Positions 18,377-25,978 of a stretch of 64,000 bases of DNA are shown piece by piece; position 1 is the stretch's first letter; each line of letters starts with the position of its first letter. The notes below the pieces were generated by a model, which ran no database searches, was not told the DNA's origin, and worked only from the letters and a program-made list of their open reading frames with translations. Both the position numbers and the translations under genes were made by a program. The stretch is taken from assembly GCF_000422245.1 (NCBI RefSeq), contig NZ_ATHI01000031.1:1-64000 (forward strand), written 5' to 3'. The stretch comes from Alkalidesulfovibrio alkalitolerans DSM 16529. GTDB lineage: Bacteria; Desulfobacterota; Desulfovibrionia; Desulfovibrionales; Desulfovibrionaceae.

Positions 18377-19219
18377 TCAGTCGATACGTTTTGGCACCAG
18401 GGAACACAGCGCCTCGGCCAGAAGCGGATACAGCGGCGTGTCGCGGTGATTGAACCGGAATTCGATCTCCTTGAGGTAAGCGAACGAGTTCTCGGGCGAA
18501 AGACAGTGATACTGACTGAACCAGGCCTCGGCGAAGGCCATGAAGTCTGTGGCGTCCAGGCGCAGGGGGTCGCGGGTGAATTTCGCCTGGAAGAGGGTCC
18601 GCGCGGTGCGGCAGCAGCAGAAGATCAGGGCGTCGAATTCCTGGAAGGTCTCCGTGTAGACTAGGCTGCGCCAGGTTTTGAGCCTGAGTGGCATGGCGAA
18701 GACGCCTTGGGCGTTGAGCTTGTTGAAAAGACTCAGGCGCACGCCCCGCTCGTTTTCGCGGATGCCCATGACGGGCGAGGCGCAAGTCAGGCATAGGGGA
18801 CGGTCCTCGTCCTCATTTTCGATTTCGGGGCAGAAGCGAACCGGCTCGCCCTTGCCGTCGAGAAGAGCGTGGCCGTCGCCGGAGGTGGCGGCGATGGCCA
18901 GCCGGATGGTGGCGTAGGCCTTGAAGACTGTGGCATAGGTCAGGGCGAGGCGGGATGCGGCCTCGTGCGGCGGCAGGCCGCCGATGAAATAGTGCAGGAT
19001 GGCGTGCCAGTATTCCGGGGGCAGGCTGCCCCGGTTGATGAAGCGGCGCGAGAAGCGATGGAAGGTGTAGCCGCACTGCGGACAGCGCAAACGGCCGCTT
19101 TTCAGGACGTAGGCGTCCTCGCGGCCGCAACGCGGACACCCGGTGCCGCGGCACAGGGTGGAGAAATAGTCGCTGGCCGCCTGCGTGGTATGCAGGGGAG
19201 GCACGGCGTTTTGGAGCAT
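18377..19219 (-). CDS. IS1595/ISXO2-like zinc-ribbon protein (probably domesticated)
   Basis: 280 residues. The N-terminus resembles the zinc ribbon and helical part of IS1595-family transposases: CPRCGREDAYVLKSGRLRCPQCG at about 28-50, followed by a helical segment with GGLPPHEAASRLALTYATVFKAY. The last ~60 residues, with NSFAYLKEIEFRFNHR, recall the ISXO2 DDE C-terminus (FEFRYNRR). The middle has another Cys pair (CLTC) and a CCC run, and I could not pick out a clear DDE triad. The start lies one base after the stop of the sulfite reductase gene, so it is embedded in that operon. No terminal inverted repeats are visible. A regulatory or DNA-binding role is inference. Confidence 0.6.
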   Translation of the reverse strand: MLQNAVPPLHTTQAASDYFSTLCRGTGCPRCGREDAYVLKSGRLRCPQCGYTFHRFSRRFINRGSLPPEYWHAILHYFIGGLPPHEAASRLALTYATVFKAYATIRLAIAATSGDGHALLDGKGEPVRFCPEIENEDEDRPLCLTCASPVMGIRENERGVRLSLFNKLNAQGVFAMPLRLKTWRSLVYTETFQEFDALIFCCCRTARTLFQAKFTRDPLRLDATDFMAFAEAWFSQYHCLSPENSFAYLKEIEFRFNHRDTPLYPLLAEALCSLVPKRID

Positions 19220-19220
19220 A

Positions 19221-19883
19221 TCATGTCCGCAGGCCCAGTTTCGCGCGCAGGACTTCGATGCCCTCGCGCTCGACGAAGCGGGCCGTTCGTGTTTTGGCAG
19301 GCGCTGATTCAAGATACATATGCAGAATGCGGCGCGAGAGGTCAAGCGAGTCGTCATCCGAAAGGCCGGAAGCAAGCACGTCGGCGGTGCGCGGCGCGAT
19401 GCCCGCATTGCCTCCGAAAGCCAGCGTCCAGCCGTTCGTGCGGCCGATCAGCCCCAGGTCGCGGACCATGCTCTCGGCGCAGCAGCGGGGGCAGCCCGAG
19501 ACGCCGATCTTGACCTTGGCGGGAAAGGACAAGTCCGAAAGGTGCGCTTGCAGACGTCGCGCGATGGAGATGGTGTCGCGCAGACCGTTTTTGCAGCCCG
19601 CGCTGCCGGGGCAGGCATGCACCGAGAGGGAGCGGGGCGGGGCCACGACGCCAAGCGCCTCGCGCGCGGCCTGGGCCTGCTCCTCGCCAAGGCCCAGGAA
19701 CAGGAAGCGTTGATCCGCCGTGAGCTTGGCTTCCCCGAGGTCCAGGGTGCGCATGGTCCTCGCCAGGCGCTCGACCTCTTCAAGAGTGATGAAGCCAAGC
19801 GTGTCCTTGGGCTTGAAGGCCACGGACCCCATGGCCCGTGGCCTCGCGCCCTGATCGTCGCGATGCGGGTTTTCGTCGCGCAT
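19221..19883 (-). CDS. Small assimilatory-type sulfite/nitrite reductase
   Basis: 220 residues, matching the ~218-residue low-spin sulfite reductase known from Desulfovibrio. It has one sirohaem/[4Fe-4S] half-domain with the ligands CPGSAGC (C-X5-C, near 95) and GCPRCC (C-X3-C, near 135). It reduces sulfite, and enzymes of this fold also reduce nitrite, by six electrons in the cytoplasm. An alternative start is the Met at 19832 (MGSVAFKPKD), where family similarity begins; the ATG at 19883 has only a weak ribosome-binding site. It follows the cupin gene by 7 bp and precedes the zinc-ribbon gene by 1 bp, so the three form an operon under an HcpR-type operator. Confidence 0.85.
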   Translation of the reverse strand: MRDENPHRDDQGARPRAMGSVAFKPKDTLGFITLEEVERLARTMRTLDLGEAKLTADQRFLFLGLGEEQAQAAREALGVVAPPRSLSVHACPGSAGCKNGLRDTISIARRLQAHLSDLSFPAKVKIGVSGCPRCCAESMVRDLGLIGRTNGWTLAFGGNAGIAPRTADVLASGLSDDDSLDLSRRILHMYLESAPAKTRTARFVEREGIEVLRAKLGLRT

Positions 19884-19890
19884 GTCCGGC

Positions 19891-20208
19891 CTACAGCGTC
19901 GGCGCGATGGTCACCACCACGCGCATGCGGGTAGTGGCCCGGATGCCGTGGGGCTCGGCGATGTCCGCGATAAGCACGTCGCCCGTCTTGGCCGGGATGG
20001 CCGCGTTGTCCGCGCCCAGGAACTCGCCCTCGCCCTCGACGACCAGGATGGAGAGCTGGCCTTCCACGTCGTGGTTGTGCACGGGCAGTTCCTGGCCCGG
20101 CTCGAAGTTGAAGTTCAGGATGCGGAAGTAGGGGGAATCGTGGACCAGGAGCTTGCCGAAGCCCTTGTCCTTGAAAACGCCTTGCTCGAACAGATTGATG
20201 GTCTTCAT
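19891..20208 (-). CDS. Small cupin-domain protein
   Basis: 105 residues making up a single cupin barrel. Metal-binding His/Glu residues appear in PVHNHDVEGQLSILV and a later His in ADIAEPHG. CGGAGGACC precedes the ATG. It is the first gene of the cupin-sulfite reductase-zinc ribbon operon. The TTGACCTGGGTCAA palindrome sits 65 bp upstream. Small cupins bind metals or small ligands, so reaction and substrate are unknown; the operator suggests a part in the nitrosative-stress response. Confidence 0.85.
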   Translation of the reverse strand: MKTINLFEQGVFKDKGFGKLLVHDSPYFRILNFNFEPGQELPVHNHDVEGQLSILVVEGEGEFLGADNAAIPAKTGDVLIADIAEPHGIRATTRMRVVVTIAPTL

Positions 20209-20272
20209 GGTGGTCCTCCGTGTTTTCGTTTCGAGTACACCTAGACGATAGCACCCTGCGGGGAGGTGTCCA

Positions 20273-20286
20273 TTGACCTGGGTCAA
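20273..20286. promoter_or_regulatory. HcpR-type operator 3 (cupin operon)
   Basis: TTGACCTGGGTCAA: arms TTGACC and GGTCAA are exact complements. It lies 65 bp before the cupin start codon and overlaps the last codons of the NapH-like gene. Confidence 0.85.
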
Positions 20287-21596
20287 ATTCTGGCGACTCC
20301 GAGAAAAACAGCGTGCAGCGAGACGACCATGACCAGGAACGCGGACCTCGCCGCCTGCCGTGAGAGGCCTGGAAAGAAGTAGCCCGTATGGGAGTGGGGG
20401 CAGGCGGGCAGGCAATCGCCGCACAGGGTGCAGGACAGGCCCGGCCGTCCGGCCGCGAGGTCGCGCATTGTCAGCGCGCCGTAGCGGCAGGCGTGCGAGC
20501 AGACCCCGCATTGCGTGCAGCCCTTGTCGATGCGCAGCCGCCAGGGCGAGAGGCGGCCGAGCAGATTGCCCACGAGCCCCATGGGACAATACGTGGCGCA
20601 GTGGACCATGTAGCCCCGGCGGCGCGAGGCCGCGAGCATGATCCCGACCCCGGCCAGTCCGAAGGCCGCGGCCGCGAGCACTGCCGTGCCGGGAGAGACG
20701 CCAAGGGCGCGAAGCGAGAGCGCCGCGCCCACGGTCAGGGCCAGGGCTGCCCCCCGGCCGTACCATAGGAGCTTGCCAGGGGAGCTTTCGGGCGGGCGGC
20801 GCGACAGGCGCGAGGCTTGGTCGTCCCAGGCGCCGATGTAGCACAGCCATGAGCACCAGGCCGGGCCCACGAGCAGGACCGAGACCGCGAAGAGGATGGG
20901 CATGAAGAAACCCTCGCCCCTAAAAAGCGGCCCGCCCACGATGAGCGCGGGCACGGGCAGGTGAAGGCGGCCGGTCATGAGCATCTCCTGGATTCCGGAG
21001 AGTCCCAGGGCGAGTTGGGCGAAGAACACGGCCGAGAAGAAGGCCCAGAGCATGGGGCGCAGGCGGCGGGCGTTCTTTGGGTCGCCGAGCGCGCCTGCGG
21101 CCCAGGCCGCGTACAGGGCGAGGAGGAAGATTTCGAGCCAGCCCGAGCCGGGCCAGAAGCGGTTGGCGAGCAGCACGGGCAGCGGCGATTTGGCGCGGGC
21201 TATGCCCAGCAGGGCGGCCGTGAGGATGAAGGCGGCCGCCTGGGGCGAGGCGCGCTCGGGGCTTTTGTCGAACCAGTCGCGCAGGCGGCGTGCCGCCAAA
21301 AGGAGCGTCAGGCCGAGCGCGGCCAGGGCCATCACGCCGCCCATGATGTACAAAAGCCGTTCCCATGGCATCCCGGCCATGATGCGAAAGGCCAGCAGGT
21401 TCTTTGTGGTCTGGGCCCAGAGCACAAGCCCCCAGGCCAGGGCCGCGGCCAGGACCGGCCGCGCGAAGGAGCGGCGCGAAAAGGCCAGGGCGACGAGCAG
21501 CACGAAGGCGGCCGTAAGCCCCCATTCGCCCCGGCGCAGGGCATGGGCAGCCAGGAGCAGCAGCGAGAGCAGCACCGGAAGAAGCCGTGCGATCAT
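20283..21596 (-). CDS. NapH/NosR-like 4Fe-4S membrane protein
   Basis: 437 residues. About eight to ten hydrophobic segments occupy most of the protein, with a CSWLCYIGAW motif near 245 and CATYCPMG near 320 (CXXXC-type motifs of the NapH/NosR/CcoG family). A cytoplasmic two-cluster ferredoxin follows (CTQCGVCSHACRYG, CTLCGDCLPACPHS), and a last helix. Such proteins move electrons between the quinone pool and cytoplasmic or periplasmic reductases. CCAGGAGG precedes the ATG at 21596, and an HcpR-type palindrome lies 48 bp upstream. It is probably an electron conduit for the reductases of this block; the exact partner is unknown. Confidence 0.82.
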   Translation of the reverse strand: MIARLLPVLLSLLLLAAHALRRGEWGLTAAFVLLVALAFSRRSFARPVLAAALAWGLVLWAQTTKNLLAFRIMAGMPWERLLYIMGGVMALAALGLTLLLAARRLRDWFDKSPERASPQAAAFILTAALLGIARAKSPLPVLLANRFWPGSGWLEIFLLALYAAWAAGALGDPKNARRLRPMLWAFFSAVFFAQLALGLSGIQEMLMTGRLHLPVPALIVGGPLFRGEGFFMPILFAVSVLLVGPAWCSWLCYIGAWDDQASRLSRRPPESSPGKLLWYGRGAALALTVGAALSLRALGVSPGTAVLAAAAFGLAGVGIMLAASRRRGYMVHCATYCPMGLVGNLLGRLSPWRLRIDKGCTQCGVCSHACRYGALTMRDLAAGRPGLSCTLCGDCLPACPHSHTGYFFPGLSRQAARSAFLVMVVSLHAVFLGVARI

Positions 21597-21643
21597 GAAA
21601 AGCCTCCTGGCGGGGACAATTGCACGGCTTGGGAGCACGGTCC

Positions 21644-21657
21644 TTGATCTAGGTCAA
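21644..21657. promoter_or_regulatory. HcpR-type operator 4 (NapH-like gene)
   Basis: TTGATCTAGGTCAA, palindromic, 48 bp upstream of the start codon of the NapH-like gene. Confidence 0.8.
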
Positions 21658-21740
21658 GGACCATGTTTTGTCATGTGACGCGTTTTGGTCGGCGGTTTTT
21701 CGTTTCCCTGCCGCCGCCCGGGGGTGTATTACCCGGAGCA

Positions 21741-21843
21741 GAAAATATGCAATATTTTCGCGCGCCGGGTTATCAGTACGGCCCGCCAAAGGCGGGTCAA
21801 AGCGGCGAAGCCGCAGGAGCGCAAAGTAAAAAACTTTGCGCTG
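21741..21843. repeat. Run of four consecutive short perfect inverted repeats
   Basis: In order: GAAAATAT-GCA-ATATTTTC, CCCGCC-aaa-GGCGGG, GCGGC-gaa-GCCGC and AGCGCAAAGT-aaaaa-ACTTTGCGCT. Together they fill a gap that has no gene, between operator 4 and the dispersed palindrome at 21867. Confidence 0.7.
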
Positions 21844-21866
21844 AGATTGTTGACAAACCCCTTTTC

Positions 21867-21992
21867 CCAGGCTGTTCAAAAAGGCCCAGGTGCAAGGCGC
21901 AAGAAAAACTCAAGGCCGACGCGTATTTGCAATACGCGAGGATTTGAGATTTTCGCGGCAACGCAGCAAATGGGACTTTTTCAACAGTCTGG
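21867..21992. repeat. Dispersed ~125-bp palindromic element, copy 3 (best preserved)
   Basis: Outer arms CCAGGCTGTTCAAAAAG / CTTTTTCAACAGTCTGG. Inner modules: GCAAGGCGC, AAACTCAA, core GCGTATTtgcAATACGC, TTTGAGATTTTCGC and GGCAACGC. Orientation is opposite to copies 1 and 2. Confidence 0.85.
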
Positions 21993-22035
21993 CGCTCCGA
22001 GTAATGGGAGCGAGGCGGCACGCAAGGAGCGGATC

Positions 22036-23322
22036 ATGGACCTGCACGTCTTTTTCGAACACGAAGTCACGCCCGCGTTGGGCTGCACCGAGCCGGGCGC
22101 GGTGGCCTACGCCGCCGCCGTCGCGGCCTCGCGCCTCGAAGGCGCGCCGCGCCACATTCATCTTAGGCTCTCGCAGAACATCTGCAAGAACGGGCAAAGC
22201 GTAGGCATTCCGGGGGCTGGCGGACTCACGGGCAACATGCTCGCGGCCGCCCTTGGCGCGCTTGGCGGCAAGCCCGAGCAAGGGCTTTCCGCCCTGACGG
22301 GCCTTGATGAGGGCGTGATCCGGGAAGCCGCGTCGATGGTGCGCGAGGAGAAGGTCACCCAGGAAGTGGTGCCCGAGGTGCCCAGCGTCTACGTCGAGGT
22401 GGAACTGCTCGGGCGCGGGGAGAGCGTGACCGCGGTGGTGGCCCACCGTCACGACAACCTCGTGGAGATTCGTCAGGGCCGGAAGGTGGTCTTTAGTTCG
22501 GGGGAAGGCGAGGTCGGAGCGGCCATTCCCGCTTATCTGCGCGATCTGGGCCGCATGAATTTCGCCGAGATGTGGGAGGCCGCCGAGAGTATCGACGCGG
22601 CCTTGCGCAAGAGCATGCTCGACGGCGCGACCATGAACATGGCCGTGGCACGCGAGGGGCTCGCCAAGCCGTGGGGGCTTGGCGTCGGACATCACCTTTC
22701 GCGGGTTTACGGCGACGAAAGCTTGGTCCTGAGCGTCAAGGCCCATGCGGCGGCGGCCGCGGACGTGCGTATGGCGGGCGGCGAGATGCCGGTCATGAGC
22801 AGCGCGGGCAGCGGCAACCACGGACTCACGGCGATCGTCCCCCCTGTGGTGGCGGCTCGCGCCTGGGGAAAGAGCGACGACGAGTTGGCCGAAGCCCTGG
22901 CGCTTTCCCACCTTGTGACCGGGGCAGTGAAGGTCAAGACCGGCAGGCTGACGCCGGTATGCGGCTGCGCCGTGGCCGCTGGATCGGGCGCGGCCGCCGC
23001 GCTGACCCGGCTCGCTGGCGGCGATGCCCGGCAGAGCGAGAGTGCTGTGGCGTATGTCCTGGCCGCGCTCATGGGCATGGTCTGCGACGGGGCCAAATTT
23101 GCCTGCAGTCTCAAGGTCGCCACGGCCTCGGCCGAGGCCTTCGACGCGGCCATGCTGGCCGTGCACGGCGCGCCGCTTCGCACCCGAGAAGGGCTCGTGG
23201 GGCCGGATTTCCTGGACAACGCGCGCGCCGTGGGCGAATTGTGCGGCATGGGGTTTGCGGCCGTGGATGGCGTGATCATGCGCATTCTGGGTGGAACATC
23301 TGGCCCTCTGGCCGAAAAATGA
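22036..23322 (+). CDS. UPF0597 / L-cysteine desulfidase-like protein (YhaM/CdsB family)
   Basis: 428 residues. Conserved Cys motifs of the family, which resembles the alpha part of Fe-S L-serine dehydratases: LGCTEPGAVAYA near residue 18, ICKNGQSVGIPGAGG, VCGCAVAAGSGAAAAL near 310, and VCDGAKFACSLK near 352. Characterised members break L-cysteine down to sulfide, ammonia and pyruvate by way of 2-aminoacrylate, using a labile [4Fe-4S] cluster in the cytoplasm. The AAGGAGC before the ATG at 22036 fixes the start; longer upstream starts run through the dispersed palindrome. ridA follows 20 bp downstream. Confidence 0.85.
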   Translation: MDLHVFFEHEVTPALGCTEPGAVAYAAAVAASRLEGAPRHIHLRLSQNICKNGQSVGIPGAGGLTGNMLAAALGALGGKPEQGLSALTGLDEGVIREAASMVREEKVTQEVVPEVPSVYVEVELLGRGESVTAVVAHRHDNLVEIRQGRKVVFSSGEGEVGAAIPAYLRDLGRMNFAEMWEAAESIDAALRKSMLDGATMNMAVAREGLAKPWGLGVGHHLSRVYGDESLVLSVKAHAAAAADVRMAGGEMPVMSSAGSGNHGLTAIVPPVVAARAWGKSDDELAEALALSHLVTGAVKVKTGRLTPVCGCAVAAGSGAAAALTRLAGGDARQSESAVAYVLAALMGMVCDGAKFACSLKVATASAEAFDAAMLAVHGAPLRTREGLVGPDFLDNARAVGELCGMGFAAVDGVIMRILGGTSGPLAEK

Positions 23323-23342
23323 CTTGAAAGGAGAGGAGCATC

Positions 23343-23729
23343 ATGTCCAAGGCATTGACCTTCGTGCACACGGAAAAGGCCCCGGCCGCGGTCGGACCAT
23401 ACTCCCAGGCCGTTCAGGCGGGCGGTTTCGTCTTCGTCAGCGGCCAGCTCGGCCTCGATCCGGCCTCCATGACCCTGCGTGAGGGCTTCGAGGCCCAGGC
23501 GCGTCAGGCCCTGGCCAACATCGGAGCCATTTTGGCCCAGGCCGGGTGCGCGGTCACGGATATCGCCGCCGTGGACGTTTTCTTGCTCGACATGGGCCAG
23601 TTCAAGGTTTTCAACGGGATCTACGCGGAGTTCATGGGCGCGCACAAGCCCGCCCGTGCGGCCATTCAGGTGGCGGGGCTGCCGCTCGGCGGCCTGGTGG
23701 AGATCAAATGCGTGGCGGTGAAGGCCTGA
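23343..23729 (+). CDS. ridA: RidA-family 2-iminobutanoate/2-iminopropanoate deaminase
   Basis: 128 residues, normal size. Family features: AVGPYSQAV, FVSGQLGLDP, the segment ending in KPARAAIQVAGLPLGGLVEIKCVAV with the catalytic Arg and Glu. RidA hydrolyses reactive enamine/imine products such as those derived from 2-aminoacrylate, which the preceding cysteine desulfidase-like enzyme would release. GGAGAGG precedes the ATG. The two genes are 20 bp apart and probably one operon. Confidence 0.93.
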   Translation: MSKALTFVHTEKAPAAVGPYSQAVQAGGFVFVSGQLGLDPASMTLREGFEAQARQALANIGAILAQAGCAVTDIAAVDVFLLDMGQFKVFNGIYAEFMGAHKPARAAIQVAGLPLGGLVEIKCVAVKA

Positions 23730-23808
23730 CGTTTTGCCGAGTCGGACGCAAATCGGTCGCATGGTGCGACCGAGACAGGTCGGAAGTGGTAGATTTTGTT
23801 GGCCACGA

Positions 23809-23841
23809 AAAAGGCCGGTGCGGGTTTGATCCGCGCCGGCC
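23809..23841 (-). terminator. Terminator of tRNA-Asn
   Basis: On the minus strand GGCCGGCGCGG / CCGCACCGGCC with a 7-nt loop, then TTTTT, 10 nt past the tRNA 3' end. Confidence 0.75.
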
Positions 23842-23851
23842 ATTGATTTCG

Positions 23852-23927
23852 TGGCTCCCCGGGGGTGACTCGAACACCCAACCTAATGATTAACAGTCAT
23901 CCGCTCTGCCGATTGAGCTACCGGGGA
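23852..23927 (-). tRNA. tRNA-Asn (GTT)
   Basis: A full cloverleaf on the minus strand: acceptor TCCCCGG/CCGGGGA, D stem GCTC/GAGC, anticodon loop CTGTTAA (GTT), T loop TTCGAGT and an encoded CCA. 76 nt. The terminator follows, and a TTGACG -35-like element lies upstream within the hairpin at 23970. Confidence 0.97.
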
Positions 23928-23969
23928 TCGCTCCGCGTACGCGGGAGCAAGCCTTTACCCAAATTATCG

Positions 23970-24003
23970 CCGCCCCGTCAAGTGCGCGGGGCGGATTTTT
24001 TTG
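23970..24003 (+). terminator. Rho-independent terminator
   Basis: CCGCCCCG / CGGGGCGG stem with a 9-nt loop, followed by ATTTTTTT. It probably ends plus-strand transcription from the desulfidase-ridA operon. Confidence 0.7.
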
Positions 24004-24093
24004 AATCGCGCCCAGGTGCGTGCTCCGTATTGACTGCCCGTCCAAATGCGCATACCGATTGCGGGTTCACCGACACCCACTGGAGTTTACGCC

Positions 24094-25677
24094 TTGAACG
24101 ACAGCACCGGCACGTCCAAAGCCCCCATCAAGTTGAAGATCAAGTCGCCCACCGTGGAGCGCTTTCAGCCAATGCTCCAGGCTCTGGCCGATAAGGACGA
24201 GCTCAACGAAATCCTCAAGAACAGGGTCGAAAAAGCGGTGCTCCTGGCCGACGACGGCGTGGCGCTGTTTCCCAACGACCGCAAGAAAGCCGACGACGTG
24301 GCCGACATCTGGGCCGAGCACGGCGATTCGCCGTCCGAGGTGCTGGAAGGACTCTCGCGCGAGTACCTGCTTGCGGGGCGCATCGTCTCCCTGCGCTCGT
24401 TCGGCAAGGCGGCCTTCTTCCATTTGCAGGACGCCAGCGGTCGCATCCAGGCCTACGCCCAGCGCGACGACCTGGGGCAGGACGCCTACAACGTCTTTAA
24501 AAAGCTGGACGTGGGCGACATCGTCTTCGTGCGCGGCGGACTCTTTCGCACCAAGACCGACGAGTTGACGGTCAAGTCGGCCGAGGTCACGCTGCTTTCC
24601 AAGTCCATGCGGCCCCTGCCCGAGAAATACCACGGCCTGACCAACGTGGAGATCAGGTACCGCCAGCGGTACGTCGATCTGATCGTGACCCAGCGCGCCA
24701 AGGAAATTTTCCTCGCCCGGACCAAGATCATCTCCGCCATGCGCCGCTTCCTCGACGCCAAGGGCTTCATGGAAGTGGAGACGCCGATCCTGCAGTCAAT
24801 ACCCGGCGGCGCCACGGCCAAGCCCTTCATCACGCACCACAACGCCCTGGACATGCAGCTTTACATGCGCATCGCGCCGGAGCTGTACCTCAAGCGGCTC
24901 TTGGTGGGCGGCTTCGAGAAGGTCTACGAGATCGGTCGACAGTTCCGCAACGAGGGCATCTCCACCCAGCACAATCCTGAATTCACCATGTGCGAGTTCT
25001 ACTGGGCCTACGCCACCTATGAGGATCTCATGGACCTCACGGAGGAGATGTTCTCCCACCTCGCCAGGGAAGTCTGCGGCGACACGAAAGTCACCTACCA
25101 GGGGCAGGAGATCGACCTCACCGAAGGAACCTGGCGGCGGCTGTCGTTCCACGAATCGCTCGAGCAGGTGGGCGGGCTTTCTCCGGAATTCTTCAATAAT
25201 TTCGAGCGTGCCAAGGCCTACGTCAAGGAAAAGGGCGAAAAGGTCTTCGACGGCGACAAGCTCGGCAAAGTTCAGGCCAAGCTCTTCGACATGCACGTGG
25301 AGCAAAAGCTCGTGCAGCCGACGTTCATCTACGGCTACCCCACGGACATCTCGCCGCTCTCGCGCCGCAACGAGCAAAATCCCGAGATCACCGACCGCTT
25401 CGAACTCTTCATCTGCGGCCGCGAGATATCCAACGCCTTTTCGGAACTGAACGATCCCGTGGACCAGCGCTGCCGGTTCATGGATCAGGTGCGCGAGAAG
25501 GAGTCGGGCGACGACGAGGCCCACTACATGGACGACGACTACGTGCGCGCCCTTGAGTACGGCATGCCCCCGGCCGCCGGGCAGGGCATCGGTATCGATC
25601 GGCTGGTCATGCTGCTCACGGACTCGGCCTCGATCCGTGAGGTCATCCTCTTTCCGCTGCTCAGGCCGGAGGCGTGA
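24094..25677 (+). CDS. lysS: Lysyl-tRNA synthetase (class II)
   Basis: 527 residues from the TTG at 24094, which has TGGAG 8 nt upstream; an in-frame ATG at 24046 without a ribosome-binding site and internal ATGs are less likely. N-terminal OB-fold anticodon domain (about 80-190, LAGRIVSLRSFGKAAFFHLQD), then the class II core: motif 1 FLDAKGFMEVETPIL, motif 2 FEKVYEIGRQFRNEGIS plus HNPEFTMCEFYWAY, motif 3 GQGIGIDRLVMLLT. Charges tRNA-Lys in the cytoplasm. About 25 residues at the N-terminus are family-variable. Confidence 0.95.
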   Translation: MNDSTGTSKAPIKLKIKSPTVERFQPMLQALADKDELNEILKNRVEKAVLLADDGVALFPNDRKKADDVADIWAEHGDSPSEVLEGLSREYLLAGRIVSLRSFGKAAFFHLQDASGRIQAYAQRDDLGQDAYNVFKKLDVGDIVFVRGGLFRTKTDELTVKSAEVTLLSKSMRPLPEKYHGLTNVEIRYRQRYVDLIVTQRAKEIFLARTKIISAMRRFLDAKGFMEVETPILQSIPGGATAKPFITHHNALDMQLYMRIAPELYLKRLLVGGFEKVYEIGRQFRNEGISTQHNPEFTMCEFYWAYATYEDLMDLTEEMFSHLAREVCGDTKVTYQGQEIDLTEGTWRRLSFHESLEQVGGLSPEFFNNFERAKAYVKEKGEKVFDGDKLGKVQAKLFDMHVEQKLVQPTFIYGYPTDISPLSRRNEQNPEITDRFELFICGREISNAFSELNDPVDQRCRFMDQVREKESGDDEAHYMDDDYVRALEYGMPPAAGQGIGIDRLVMLLTDSASIREVILFPLLRPEA

Positions 25678-25793
25678 GGCGCCTGCGCGGGGAGGGCCTT
25701 TTCCGTGCTGGCCCTTCGCGCTCGACAATGGTAAGGACACGGTCGATGCGCACATCGCACACCACATGCTCCATGCCCTCCGCGTGGCGGGAT

Positions 25794-25917
25794 CAGGCTG
25801 CCGAGAAAGCCCCATCCGCCGTGTCGCTGCGAAAATCTCAAACCCGCGTGCATTTGATCTTCGCGTCGATTGTGAACTTTTTGCGCGCCTTGCATCTGGC
25901 GCCTTTCGGGCGGCCTG
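25794..25917. repeat. Dispersed ~125-bp palindromic element, copy 4
   Basis: Outer arms CAGGCTGCCGAGAAAG / CTTTCGGGCGGCCTG, GTGTCGCTGCG, AAAATCTCAAACCCGCG, degenerate core and GCGCCTTGCATCTGG. It occupies most of the 300-bp gap between lysS and lolC and has the orientation of copies 1 and 2. Confidence 0.75.
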
Positions 25918-25978
25918 AAAAAAGAGATTTATCGGCAAGCTCGGTTGTTCTTCTCTTCCACGGGGATGCGGCGAGGGG

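Noticed and set aside
18377-19219. Active insertion sequence.
   Set aside because: No terminal inverted repeats or target duplications are visible and the gene is packed inside an operon.
20206-20856. Longer version of the cupin gene extending upstream.
   Set aside because: The extension would run through the HcpR operator and into the NapH-like gene; CGGAGGACC before the ATG at 20208 marks the start.
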